Assembly: GCA_035644935.1 (NCBI GenBank)
Contig: DASQNO010000086.1
Coordinates: 1-25,959, forward strand
Reading direction: 5' to 3'
Length of the DNA: 25,959 bases
DNA from: CADCVW01 sp035644935
GTDB taxonomy: Bacteria > Pseudomonadota > Alphaproteobacteria > Sphingomonadales > Sphingomonadaceae
Under the pieces are notes generated by a model. That model was not told where the DNA came from and ran no database searches. It saw only the letters and a program-made list of their open reading frames with translations. How positions within the stretch are numbered: position 1 is the first letter of the stretch; every line of letters starts with the position of its first letter. Positions 8,009 through 15,618 of the stretch are shown here, one piece after another. Position numbers and translations under genes: made by a program.

Positions 8009-8158
8009 CGTCTAAGTCTCGCGTAAGCAAGCGCGCTCAACAACGTTCCGTCGCATTGCGCTTCTTGCCCGTCGCATAGCGCTCGTCGGGTTGGAGACAA
8101 AGTCTGCCCGATATGCGTTCTTGCACGACCCACCACCTGCACCGGGAGTTCGATCCGT
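8009..8158. promoter_or_regulatory. Divergent spacer between two DUF465 genes
   Basis: This 150-bp stretch separates two divergently transcribed DUF465 paralogues and must hold the promoter or promoters for both. The only clear element is GGGAG at 8144-8148, placed as the Shine-Dalgarno of the plus-strand gene. I see no convincing operator repeat. Confidence 0.4.
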
Positions 8159-8320
8159 ATGGACAATCCGCATTTCGCCGCCCTCGAAACCAAGCACGAC
8201 GGCCTGGAAGCGCTTATCACCGCCGAACACCAGCGCCCGATGCCCGACGAATTGCGCATTGCCGAATTGAAGAAGCAGAAGTTGCGGCTCAAGGAGCAGA
8301 TCGAGTCGCGCGCGCGCTGA
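8159..8320 (+). CDS. Very small YdcH/DUF465 family protein (53 aa)
   Basis: A 53-aa DUF465 paralogue, easy to miss because of its size. It reads MDNPHFAALETKHDGLEALI, a short turn containing RPMPDE, then IAELKKQKLRLKEQIE, the same two-helix layout and LKKxKLxLK signature as the protein at 7814-8008. GGGAG (8144-8148) lies about 10 nt before the ATG. Its 3' end converges on the PilZ gene, whose stop is at 8334. Function is unknown for the family. Coding is supported by family similarity, the Shine-Dalgarno and a clean stop. Confidence 0.85.
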   Translation: MDNPHFAALETKHDGLEALITAEHQRPMPDELRIAELKKQKLRLKEQIESRAR

Positions 8321-8333
8321 AACGTCGTCGGCG

Positions 8334-8735
8334 TCAGCCGAGCATATGCGTGTGGCGGTGAAAGCCGCCGCCCGTTATCACGGGCTGGCTCACGTCCTGA
8401 CGCACCGGCTTGCGGGCAAGCTTCGGGTTTATCGCGGCATCGAACGTCACGCCGAATCGTGGCGCGCGAACCCAGGCAACCCGGCCGCTGACCTCGCCGA
8501 TGTTCCGCAGTTCCACCGTGATCTGGTCACCAATCACCGGCTGCACGTCAGCTTCCGCCATCATGCCCCCCGCCGACAGGTTGCGAACCCGAACGCTGAA
8601 CGGGCCGGCGCTGATGCCGTCCGCGGGACGCAGCGTTGCCTGCAGAAACATGCTGTCGCGTGCCGCGTCGCGCGTGTGCGAAGGGTCGGTCGCACTGTCG
8701 CTGCTCGGAGCGTTGTCGGGGGCGTAACCGTCCAA
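8334..8735 (-). CDS. PilZ-domain protein (predicted c-di-GMP receptor)
   Basis: Single-domain PilZ protein of 133 aa, expected to bind cyclic di-GMP and relay it to an unknown target. Both ligand motifs are visible: RxxxR as RDAAR (Arg22, Arg26) and [D/N]xSxxG as NLSAGG (Asn52 onward). Beta-strand segments follow (ITVELRNIGEVSGRVAWVRAPRFGVTFD). The only start that keeps the RxxxR motif and lies after the upstream in-frame stop is TTG with complement at 8733-8735, preceded by AAGAAGG about 12 nt upstream. A start at Met29 would delete the RxxxR motif. It lies between dksA and the DUF465/RcdA-like genes, which hints at a shared regulatory theme. Confidence 0.88.
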   Translation of the reverse strand: MDGYAPDNAPSSDSATDPSHTRDAARDSMFLQATLRPADGISAGPFSVRVRNLSAGGMMAEADVQPVIGDQITVELRNIGEVSGRVAWVRAPRFGVTFDAAINPKLARKPVRQDVSQPVITGGGFHRHTHMLG

Positions 8736-8838
8736 GTCTTGGCACTACCTTCTTGTAAGCCGGAACCGCACCGCGGAGGCGTTGCGCGTTTCCAGTCCCC
8801 GGTACTTAGGGCAACGCGGTAAACGAGTGCTAAATGGA

Positions 8839-9303
8839 TCAATCGTCGCGGGAGATTTTCTCGTGCTGCTCATGCCGGGCCTGCGCCTCCACGGTCATGG
8901 TGGCGATTGGACGCGCCTCCAGCCGCGCCAGCGAGATCGGCTCCCCCGTGACGTCGCAATATCCGTACTCGCCAGTGTCGATCCGCCGCAGTGCGGCATT
9001 GATCTTGGCGATCAGCTTGCGCTGGCGGTCGCGGGTCCGCAGCTCCAATCCCCAGTCGGTCTCGCTCGACGCGCGATCGCTGGCGTCGGGTTCGCGCAGC
9101 GTATCTGCCTGCAATTGCGCCAGTGTCGCCCGGGACTCCTCCAGGATCGCCTCCCGCCAGGCAAGCAGCTTGGCCCGAAAATAAGCCTGATGCGCTGAGT
9201 TCATGAATTCGTCGTCGTTGCCGGGCCGCCGATCGCGCGGCGGCTCCGCTGCGCCAACAGGCCGTTCCTGGAACTCTTCGCTCGATCTGATCGCCGTCGC
9301 CAT
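8839..9303 (-). CDS. dksA: DksA/TraR family RNA-polymerase regulator with one-Cys zinc-finger region
   Basis: DksA-type protein that enters the RNA-polymerase secondary channel and, with ppGpp, retunes transcription of rRNA and biosynthetic operons. At 154 aa it is close to E. coli DksA (151). A coiled coil carries the DxxDxA-type tip (DASDRAS), and the globular part reads GEYGYCDVTGEPI, RLEARPIATMTVEAQARHE. Only the first of the four zinc-ligand Cys positions is kept (Cys of YGYC); the others are Gly, Thr and Ala. Such Cys-poor DksA proteins are known in alphaproteobacteria. The start is the ATG with complement at 9301-9303 and GGAGGG 6 nt upstream; the longer GTG/CTG starts would add an Arg-rich non-homologous leader. 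Confidence 0.9.
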   Translation of the reverse strand: MATAIRSSEEFQERPVGAAEPPRDRRPGNDDEFMNSAHQAYFRAKLLAWREAILEESRATLAQLQADTLREPDASDRASSETDWGLELRTRDRQRKLIAKINAALRRIDTGEYGYCDVTGEPISLARLEARPIATMTVEAQARHEQHEKISRDD

Positions 9304-9773
9304 AACATCCCTCCGCCGGGCGTTCGCGCCTGTTCTGCGCGGATCGCCGTGTTTGCAGCGGCGGAGTTGTCCCCGTCTCGACTGCCTCTCCCGCCGCCGC
9401 CTGTAGAGGCGGACCCGCGGCCGCACAAGCGAACGGCTGCAGGCAGACCGGAGATTGGCGGAACGCGCCCGGCCAACCTTTTCTTTAACTACCGTAGGTT
9501 AGCTATGTCTGAACGGCGAATCGGATTGTCGAACGGCGCCAGCTTACGCCCGAGTCGCTCACGGTCTGGGCCATGCCAGTTAAACGCCCCCACGGCGGCC
9601 CGTGCCATAAGGGAACAGGCAGGCCGTTTGGGGCGCCAAACACCGGATCGAACCCGGTCCGGCAGGGTTAACGCCTTGCAATGTTCCGGGGAACTTGCAT
9701 GACTTTAGGGGCGATCCGAAGACAGGCGGCCCAGGCGGCGTGGCGGGGATCAACACGAACAGGGTGCTGAAAC
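9304..9773. other. 470-bp spacer with consecutive hairpins upstream of a surface-protein gene
   Basis: No convincing gene is visible here. It contains the dksA promoter region on the minus strand and the leader of the Ser-rich protein on the plus strand. Two back-to-back hairpins stand out: GTTTGG/CCAAAC (9626-9631 with 9636-9641, GGCG loop) and CCGGATC/GGTCCGG (9643-9649 with 9656-9662, 6-nt loop, one wobble pair). GAACGGCG occurs at 9511-9518 and 9531-9538, 20 bp apart. AGGG at 9761-9764 is the Shine-Dalgarno for the ATG at 9774. A 66-codon frame from the ATG at 9504 has no Shine-Dalgarno and random-looking composition. Confidence 0.45.
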
Positions 9774-10823
9774 ATGTCCGTTAAGATGGCTCTTGCGAAA
9801 CTCTGCGCCTGCGCATGCGGCGGAGCGGTGATTGGCGGCGGCGCGGTTCACGTGGCCGAAAGCCCCAAGCGCGCGGCGGTCTACAAGAAGACCAAAACGG
9901 CAAAGTACGTCAAGCCGCGCCGCTACGTCGCGCCCCGGACGCACAAGCGCCGCGCCGCGCCGCGTCGTTACGCCGCGGCACGCCCCGATTGCGTCGTCGT
10001 TCCCGGCAAGGCCGTGACGACCCGCACGGTCAGCTACACGCCGCAGCAGGCGCCGGTCCCCTACCCGATCCAACCGGTCGCGGACTTCCCGATCAACAGC
10101 GGCTTCGGCGGCGGCAGCGCCGTTCCGGCGGTGGTCATCGGCGGCAGCGGCGGCTTCGGCGGCGGCGGCGGGTTCTTCGCCGGCGGCTTCTTCGGCGGCA
10201 GCGGCGGCAACGCGATATTCACCGCATCGACCTCCACGTCGACCGGAGGCGTGTCCTCGACCTCCGGCGGATCGTCGACCTCCACGTCGTCGGGCGGCAG
10301 CGGCGGCTCGTCGACTTCGACGGGCGGCGTGTCCTCGACCTCCAGCACCAGCGGCGGGTCGACCTCCACGTCCGGTGGTTCGACATCGACCAGCGGCGGA
10401 TCGACCTCGACGGGCGGGACCAACATCGACATTGATATCGACAACAAGAACACGTCGACCTCGTCCTCGTCGAGCAGCTCGGCCTCCTCTTCCGCTTCCT
10501 CCGCGAGCAGCAGCTCCTCCGGCGGCTCGTCCGGCCACCCGGGCGGAAGCACGTCGACCTCGTCGGGTCACACGGGAAGCACCAGCACGTCCAGCGGTGC
10601 CACCGGCGGTTCGAGCAGCTTCGGCAGCAGCGGTTCGACGAGCAGCGCCACCAGCTCGGCGACGAGCAGCGCCTCATCGGGATCCTCGGGGGGCGGTACG
10701 CCGCACAACCCGACGCCTCCGACCGAGGTTCCGGCACCGCCGATGGTCATCCTGTTCGGCCTCGCCGCCGCCGCCCTAGTCGCCCGGCGCGGCCTCAAGA
10801 AGGCGCCCGCCACGGTCGCTTGA
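9774..10823 (+). CDS. Ser/Thr/Gly-rich low-complexity surface protein with PEP-CTERM-like tail
   Basis: Function unknown; probably a cell-surface or extracellular-matrix protein. The 349 aa divide into four parts: a short N-terminal hydrophobic stretch with Cys11, 13 and 15 (KLCACACGGAVIGGGAV); a very basic segment at about 32-70 (KRAAVYKKTKTAKYVKPRRY); a Gly/Phe-rich part (about 108-147); and a long Ser/Thr/Gly repeat domain (about 150-308) built from STSTGG/STSTSGG units, broken once by NIDIDIDNKN. The C-terminus is VPAPP (319-323), a hydrophobic helix (VILFGLAAAALVA) and basic RRGLKK. This three-part tail resembles PEP-CTERM/exosortase sorting signals, in a VPAP variant rather than canonical VPEP. 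AGGG lies 9 nt before the ATG, and a terminator follows. Reverse-strand open frames here are artefacts of repetitive GC-rich codons. Confidence 0.8.
   Translation: MSVKMALAKLCACACGGAVIGGGAVHVAESPKRAAVYKKTKTAKYVKPRRYVAPRTHKRRAAPRRYAAARPDCVVVPGKAVTTRTVSYTPQQAPVPYPIQPVADFPINSGFGGGSAVPAVVIGGSGGFGGGGGFFAGGFFGGSGGNAIFTASTSTSTGGVSSTSGGSSTSTSSGGSGGSSTSTGGVSSTSSTSGGSTSTSGGSTSTSGGSTSTGGTNIDIDIDNKNTSTSSSSSSSASSSASSASSSSSGGSSGHPGGSTSTSSGHTGSTSTSSGATGGSSSFGSSGSTSSATSSATSSASSGSSGGGTPHNPTPPTEVPAPPMVILFGLAAAALVARRGLKKAPATVA
10220..10700 (+). repeat. Degenerate tandem repeats encoding the Ser/Thr/Gly domain
   Basis: Within the surface-protein gene the DNA is built from recurring TCGACCTCCACGTC-like and GGCGG(G/A)TCGAC-like units that encode STSTS and GGS blocks. 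The copies are imperfect and vary in length, so this is a degenerate array, not a simple microsatellite. It could change length by recombination without losing frame where units are multiples of three. Confidence 0.7.
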
Positions 10824-10840
10824 GGACTCTAAGCCGCTAT

Positions 10841-10880
10841 AAAAGGGCCGGCGAACGCTTCGGTGTTCCCCGGCCTTTTT
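10841..10880 (+). terminator. Intrinsic terminator with UUCG loop after the surface-protein gene
   Basis: A long stem pairs AAAAGGGCCGG (10841-10851) with CCGGCCTTTTT (10870-10880). After one C-C mismatch (10852 with 10869) it continues as GAACGC (10853-10858) with GTGTTC (10863-10868) around a TTCG loop (10859-10862). It ends in five T, 17 nt past the stop codon, and isolates the gene from surE. Confidence 0.9.
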
Positions 10881-10935
10881 CTTGAGGCTCGCACCTTGTT
10901 GCGCACGCCATTGCGCCCGGCCATAGCCGACCTCC

Positions 10936-11700
10936 ATGCGCATCCTCCTGACCAACGACGACGGCGTCAACGCGCGCGGGCTGCGGCTTCTGGAGACGAT
11001 CGCGCGCCGGCTGTCCGACGACATCTGGATCGTGGCGCCGGCGGAGGAGATGTCGGGCGCCGGTCACTCGCTGACGCTCACCGTTCCCGTGCGCCTGCGC
11101 AAGCTGGACGAGCGGCGCTTCGCCGTCGTCGGCACGCCCACGGACGCTGTGATGATGGCCATTGCGCACATCATGGTGGACCACAGGCCTGACCTCATCC
11201 TGTCGGGCATCAACCGCGGCGCGAACCTGGCGGAGGACGTCACCTATTCGGGCACCGTTTCGGCCGCGATGGAAGGCGCACTGGCCGACATTCCCTCGAT
11301 CGCGCTCAGTCAAAGCTACGCGCGGCAGGGCATGGGCGACAGCGTACCCTTCGGCGCCGCCGAAGCCTGGGCCGAGCGCGTGCTGCGTCCGCTGGTCGCC
11401 GCCCCTTTCGCGCCCCGCACGCTGGTCAACGTCAACTTTCCCGCCGTGCAGCCCGACGAAGTCCGCGGCATCCGCGTCGCGGCGCAGGGCTTGCGCGACT
11501 ATGGCCGGCTGCGCATCGACAAGCGCACGGACGCGCGCGGCTACGATTATTTCTGGTTCGGCTTGGGTGAGATGGTGGAAACACCGTCGCACTCGACGGA
11601 CCTTGAGGCGGTGGCGGACGGCTATGTGTCCGTCACCCCTCTCCACCTCGACCTCACGCACGGCCCCTCCTTGAGCAGACTCGCAGAGCTCTACTCCTGA
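10936..11700 (+). CDS. surE: 5'/3'-nucleotidase SurE
   Basis: Metal-dependent survival-protein phosphatase that dephosphorylates nucleoside 5'- and 3'-monophosphates in the cytoplasm. The 254-aa protein opens with MRILLTNDDG, giving metal ligands Asp8 and Asp9. Further ligand positions are Ser40 (PAEEMSGAGHSLT) and Asn93 (LSGINRGANLAEDVTYSGTV), all family hallmarks. Length is typical. It starts 55 nt after the upstream terminator and ends in TGATG, where its stop overlaps the K+-channel start by one base, indicating coupled translation. In many proteobacteria surE lies with pcm and nlpD; here it heads a different plus-strand group (channel, rimO, aminopeptidase). Confidence 0.97.
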   Translation: MRILLTNDDGVNARGLRLLETIARRLSDDIWIVAPAEEMSGAGHSLTLTVPVRLRKLDERRFAVVGTPTDAVMMAIAHIMVDHRPDLILSGINRGANLAEDVTYSGTVSAAMEGALADIPSIALSQSYARQGMGDSVPFGAAEAWAERVLRPLVAAPFAPRTLVNVNFPAVQPDEVRGIRVAAQGLRDYGRLRIDKRTDARGYDYFWFGLGEMVETPSHSTDLEAVADGYVSVTPLHLDLTHGPSLSRLAELYS

Positions 11701-12740
11701 TGCCGCTACGGCGCGGCCCGGATCATCTGACGCTCAGGCGGAAGAGCCCGCTGCCGATCTGGGCGCAGATCGCCTGGCGCGCGGGCCTGGTGATAGGCCT
11801 TCTCCTCTTCGCGATCGCAGTCCACTGGTTCGAACGGGATGGGCTAAAAGACAATTTCGACGGGCATATCAGCTTCATCGATGTCGTTTATTTTACCATG
11901 ATCAGCATCACCACGACCGGCTATGGGGATATCGTCCCCGTCACGGACGGCACGCGCATGTTCGATGCGCTGGTGGTGACGCCGATCCGCATCTTCTTCG
12001 TGCTCATCTTCCTCGGCACGGCCTACACCTTCGTTCTTCGCCGCACATGGGACAAATGGCGCATGGAAAGACTCCAGCGAAAACTTCAAGATCACATCAT
12101 CGTGGCCGGTTACGGCACCAGCGGTTCGGAAGCCGTGGACGAGCTCATTTCCCGCGGCCGGCGTGCGCAGGACATCGTGGTCATCGACGCCGACGAGAAG
12201 GCGCTTGAGCGCGCGGAAGCTTTGGGCTGCGCGATCCTGAACGGCGACGCGACACGCGACAAGACGCTGGAGGCTGCCGGCATCGCAACGGCGAAAGCGA
12301 TGGTAATTTCCGGGGGCCGCGACGACACGTCCATCCTGATCACCCTAACCGCGCGCCACCTCGCGCCGGCGCTTACGATCAGCATCGCCGTGCGGAACGA
12401 GGACAACGAACTGCTGGCGCGGCAGGCGGGCGCGACAACAGTGATCAACCCGATCAGTTTCGCCGGGCTGCTTCTCGCCGGCTCGACGGACGGCGCCCAT
12501 ATCGCGGACTATCTCGCGGACCTCGCCTCCAGCCATGGCCGGGTACAGCTGGCGGAGCGGACCGTCCTGGACGCCGAGTGCGGAAGGCCTCTGGCCGCCC
12601 TCGCCCGCGGCCTTGGCGTGCGCATCTACCGCGATGGAAAGCCTTACGGCTTCTGGGAGCCGGAAGCGCAGGCACTGCACCCAGGCGATTGCATCGTGGA
12701 GATCGTGCCGACCGCGGTCACCGAAGCGCATCCGGGTTAA
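11700..12740 (+). CDS. Two-TM potassium channel with RCK (TrkA-N) regulatory domain
   Basis: Inner-membrane K+ channel subunit of the MthK-like class, expected to assemble as a tetramer gated by a cytoplasmic RCK ring. In 346 aa: TM1 at about 24-43, a pore helix, the selectivity filter TTTGYGD (71-77), and TM2 at about 92-112. An RCK/TrkA-N Rossmann domain follows from about 131 (HIIVAGYGTSGSEAVDEL; acidic strand end VVIDADE), then a TrkA-C-like region (about 265-340, VLDAECGRPLAALARGLGVRIYRDG). The filter is intact, so conduction is expected. It overlaps the surE stop by 1 nt. A 51-nt gap follows before rimO. The gating ligand cannot be told from sequence. Confidence 0.93.
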   Translation: MPLRRGPDHLTLRRKSPLPIWAQIAWRAGLVIGLLLFAIAVHWFERDGLKDNFDGHISFIDVVYFTMISITTTGYGDIVPVTDGTRMFDALVVTPIRIFFVLIFLGTAYTFVLRRTWDKWRMERLQRKLQDHIIVAGYGTSGSEAVDELISRGRRAQDIVVIDADEKALERAEALGCAILNGDATRDKTLEAAGIATAKAMVISGGRDDTSILITLTARHLAPALTISIAVRNEDNELLARQAGATTVINPISFAGLLLAGSTDGAHIADYLADLASSHGRVQLAERTVLDAECGRPLAALARGLGVRIYRDGKPYGFWEPEAQALHPGDCIVEIVPTAVTEAHPG

Positions 12741-12791
12741 GTCGCTCCATCTAGAAAAAGCCACCGTTGGCGTCTACGTAGGGCGCCTCCC

Positions 12792-14132
12792 ATGACAATG
12801 ATACTTCCTCACCCGCCCAGAGTCGGCATGGTGTCGCTCGGCTGCCCCAAGGCGCTGGTCGACAGCGAACGCATCCTAACCAAGCTCCGTTCGGACGGCT
12901 ACGCGCTCAGCCCCGATTACGCGGGCGCCGACGTCGTGCTGGTCAACACCTGCGGCTTTCTGGATTCCGCCAAGGAGGAAAGCCTGGAGGCGATCGGCGA
13001 GGCGATCGCCGAGAACGGCCGCGTCATCGTCACCGGCTGCCTGGGCCGCGAAGCGGACATGATCCGCGCGCGCTTCCCGCAGGTGCTCGCGATCAGCGGC
13101 GCGCATCAGTACGAGGAGGTCGTCGGCGCGGTGCACGAAGCCGCGCCCGTGCCGCCCGCGCCCTTCCTTAACCTCGTGCCCGACGGCGGGCTGAAGCTCA
13201 CCCCGCGCCACTACAGCTACCTGAAGATTTCCGAAGGCTGCAACCACCGCTGCGCCTTTTGCATCATCCCGGCGATCCGCGGCGATCTGGCCAGCCGTCG
13301 TCCCGATGCGATCCTGCGCGAGGCGGAAAAGCTCGTCGCGGCGGGCACGAAGGAGTTGCTGGTCATCAGCCAGGACACATCGGCCTACGGCGTCGACCTC
13401 AAGCAGCGCGTCTGGCCATGGAAAGGCGGCGAGATGGCTCCCGACATGGTCTCGCTCGCGCGCGAGCTCGGGCGGCTCGGGGCCTGGGTCCGCCTCCACT
13501 ACGTCTACCCCTACCCGCACGTCGACCGCGTCATCCCGCTGATGGCCGACGGACTTGTCCTCCCCTATCTCGACATTCCCTTCCAGCACGCGAGTCCTTC
13601 GGTGCTGCGCGCGATGCGGCGGCCGGCCAACGAGGTGAAGGTGCTCGCGCGGCTGCACGCCTGGCGCCAGCAGGTGCCCGATCTTGCCATCCGCTCCACA
13701 TTCGTGGTCGGCTTTCCGGGCGAGACCGAGGCCGATTTCCAGTACCTGATGGACTGGCTGGAGGAAGCGCAGCTCGACCGCGTCGGCGCCTTCCGCTTTG
13801 AGCCGGTCGAGGGCGCGACCGCCAACGCGCTGCCCGACCATGTTCCCGAAGAGGTCAAGGAGGAGCGCTACGCCCGGCTGATGGATCTCACCGCCCGCAT
13901 CTCGGCCGCAAAGCTCGCCGCCAAGGTCGGTCGCACGATCGACGTCATCATTGATGAAGTCGATCACGAAGGCGGCGCGACGGGCCGGTCGAAGGCCGAC
14001 GCGCCGGAGGTCGATGGCCAGGTCCAGCTGCGCGACACGTTCGGGTTGAAGCCAGGCGACATCATCTCCGTCCGCGTCGAAGACGCCGACGAACACGACC
14101 TTTACGCCGCGCCGCTCGCGGTCGCGGCGTGA
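12792..14132 (+). CDS. rimO: Ribosomal protein uS12 methylthiotransferase RimO
   Basis: Radical-SAM enzyme that adds a methylthio group to the conserved Asp of ribosomal protein S12. The 446 aa show the N-terminal UPF0004 domain with cluster Cys18 (SLGCPKALVDSE), Cys54 (NTCGFLDSAKEES) and Cys83 (TGCLGRE). The radical-SAM motif CxxxCxxC is at Cys150, 154 and 157 (EGCNHRCAFCIIP), and a C-terminal TRAM domain covers about 380-440. CPKALVDSE and GDLASRRP distinguish RimO from the tRNA enzyme MiaB. Two ATGs (12792 and 12798) are close; the first is taken. Its TGA overlaps the GTG of the aminopeptidase gene (GTGA), so the two are translationally coupled. Confidence 0.97.
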   Translation: MTMILPHPPRVGMVSLGCPKALVDSERILTKLRSDGYALSPDYAGADVVLVNTCGFLDSAKEESLEAIGEAIAENGRVIVTGCLGREADMIRARFPQVLAISGAHQYEEVVGAVHEAAPVPPAPFLNLVPDGGLKLTPRHYSYLKISEGCNHRCAFCIIPAIRGDLASRRPDAILREAEKLVAAGTKELLVISQDTSAYGVDLKQRVWPWKGGEMAPDMVSLARELGRLGAWVRLHYVYPYPHVDRVIPLMADGLVLPYLDIPFQHASPSVLRAMRRPANEVKVLARLHAWRQQVPDLAIRSTFVVGFPGETEADFQYLMDWLEEAQLDRVGAFRFEPVEGATANALPDHVPEEVKEERYARLMDLTARISAAKLAAKVGRTIDVIIDEVDHEGGATGRSKADAPEVDGQVQLRDTFGLKPGDIISVRVEDADEHDLYAAPLAVAA

Positions 14133-15520
14133 CCGACTACGCCGGGATGCTGCGACCCGATCGCGGCGAGCCGGCGCGGACGCTATCCATCATCGACAAG
14201 GCGGGACTCGACGCCTGGCTCCGCGCGCAGCCGGCGCGGGTCCGCGCTTCGCTGGTCGCGCAGAGCTTTGCCGCCGACGCCCATCAGCTTGCGACGGTAG
14301 GCGGCGACGAGCCCGATGACTGGTCCGCGGTGCTCGGGGTCGCGGACGCAGGGAAGCTCAGCGCCTGGTGCCTCGCCAAGGGGGCAACGCTTCCCGCCGG
14401 CACGTATCGGTTGGCAGTAGGCGCAACGCCAAGCGCCGCCGCTCTCGGCTGGCTGCTCGCGCAATATCGCTTCAACCGATACCGCAAGGTCGAGCCGGAC
14501 GGCGCGCGCGTTCTCCTGGCCGGGGATGCCGCGAGCATCGCCGGTCATGTCGCCATGGCCGAGGCTGTCTCGCTGGTCCGCGACCTCGTCAACACGCCGG
14601 CCGGCGACATGGGACCGCAGCATATCGGGGACGCCGCCGCAGGGCTCGCGAAAACGTACGGAGCGGACCTTCGCATCACGCGCGGCGATGCGCTGGAACA
14701 GGGTTTCCCGCTGATCGCCGCGGTCGGTCGCGCCGCCGACAAGGCCTACGCTCCCCGCCTGATCGAACTCGAATGGGGCGACCCCGCGCACCCGCGCGTC
14801 GCTGTGATCGGCAAGGGCGTCAGCTTCGATACAGGCGGGCTCGACATCAAGCCCGCGTCCGGCATGCGGCTGATGAAGAAGGACATGGGCGGCGCCGCGC
14901 ATGCACTGGCGCTCGCCCAGCTGATCATGGGCGCGGGGCTCCCTGTCCGGCTGCACCTCCTGATCCCGGCGGCGGAGAACGCGATTGCCGGCGACGCCTT
15001 CCGTCCCGGCGACATCCTGCGCAGCCGCACCGGACTGTCGGTTGAGGTCCACAACACGGACGCCGAGGGCCGGCTGCTGCTCGCCGACGCGCTCACCCGT
15101 GCGTTCGAGGACGCGCCCGATCTTGCGGTCGATTTCGCGACGCTGACCGGCGCCGCGCGCGTCGCGCTGGGGCCCGATCTGCCCGCCATGTTCGCCGACG
15201 ACGAATTGGCGGACGCGTTGCTGGACGCGGCCCGCGTCGTCGACGACCCGCTCTGGCGGCTGCCGCTGTGGAGCGGCTACGACGACATGCTGAAGTCGGA
15301 TGTCGCGGACATCGCGAACGCGTCGGACAGCCCTTTCGCCGGCGCCGTTACCGCGGCCCTGTTTCTCCGGCGCTTTGTGCCCGCCGGGGCCCGCTGGGCG
15401 CACCTCGACACCTTCGCGTGGACGCCCGCCGACAAGCCCGGCCGCCCACGCGGCGGCGAGGCGTTGGGCCTTCGCGCGGTTTATGCGATGCTCGTTCAAA
15501 GGTACGCCGCCGCACACTGA
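14129..15520 (+). CDS. M17 leucyl aminopeptidase family protein
   Basis: Cytoplasmic di-zinc/manganese aminopeptidase of the PepA family, releasing N-terminal residues from peptides. In 463 aa the catalytic domain carries metal ligands Lys229 and Asp234 (GKGVSFDTGG), Asp252 (KKDMGG), Asp311 and Glu313 in the M17 signature NTDAEGRLLLAD (309-320), with catalytic Lys241 and Arg315. The N-terminal domain (about 1-145) is divergent, and total length is slightly below E. coli PepA (503). The start is GTG, overlapping the rimO stop by 4 nt; no ATG lies near. All ligands are present, so activity is likely. It is better named M17 family than pepA because genomes often carry two such paralogues. Confidence 0.92.
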   Translation: MTDYAGMLRPDRGEPARTLSIIDKAGLDAWLRAQPARVRASLVAQSFAADAHQLATVGGDEPDDWSAVLGVADAGKLSAWCLAKGATLPAGTYRLAVGATPSAAALGWLLAQYRFNRYRKVEPDGARVLLAGDAASIAGHVAMAEAVSLVRDLVNTPAGDMGPQHIGDAAAGLAKTYGADLRITRGDALEQGFPLIAAVGRAADKAYAPRLIELEWGDPAHPRVAVIGKGVSFDTGGLDIKPASGMRLMKKDMGGAAHALALAQLIMGAGLPVRLHLLIPAAENAIAGDAFRPGDILRSRTGLSVEVHNTDAEGRLLLADALTRAFEDAPDLAVDFATLTGAARVALGPDLPAMFADDELADALLDAARVVDDPLWRLPLWSGYDDMLKSDVADIANASDSPFAGAVTAALFLRRFVPAGARWAHLDTFAWTPADKPGRPRGGEALGLRAVYAMLVQRYAAAH

Positions 15521-15618
15521 CACGGTCCCGTCGCCGGCATGTATCGGGCACGCAACCATTCGCCCCCCTGACCGGTTCTTGTCTTCGTGAACGCACGCTT
15601 CAAGAGGACCTCATAAAC

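Noticed and set aside
9620..9670. tRNA-like T-arm on the minus strand (GGTTCGATCC)
   Set aside because: The 5-bp stem gives a loop starting with G instead of TTC, and no acceptor, D or anticodon arm can be placed around it. It is kept only as a hairpin.
9504..9704. Possible 66-codon gene in the spacer before the surface protein
   Set aside because: No Shine-Dalgarno before the ATG at 9504, Arg/Ser-rich random composition, no recognisable domain.
10061..10552. Minus-strand frame rich in Glu/Pro/Val opposite the Ser-rich gene
   Set aside because: It mirrors the TCG/ACC repeats; no start signal, and the plus gene has a Shine-Dalgarno, a sorting-like tail and a terminator.
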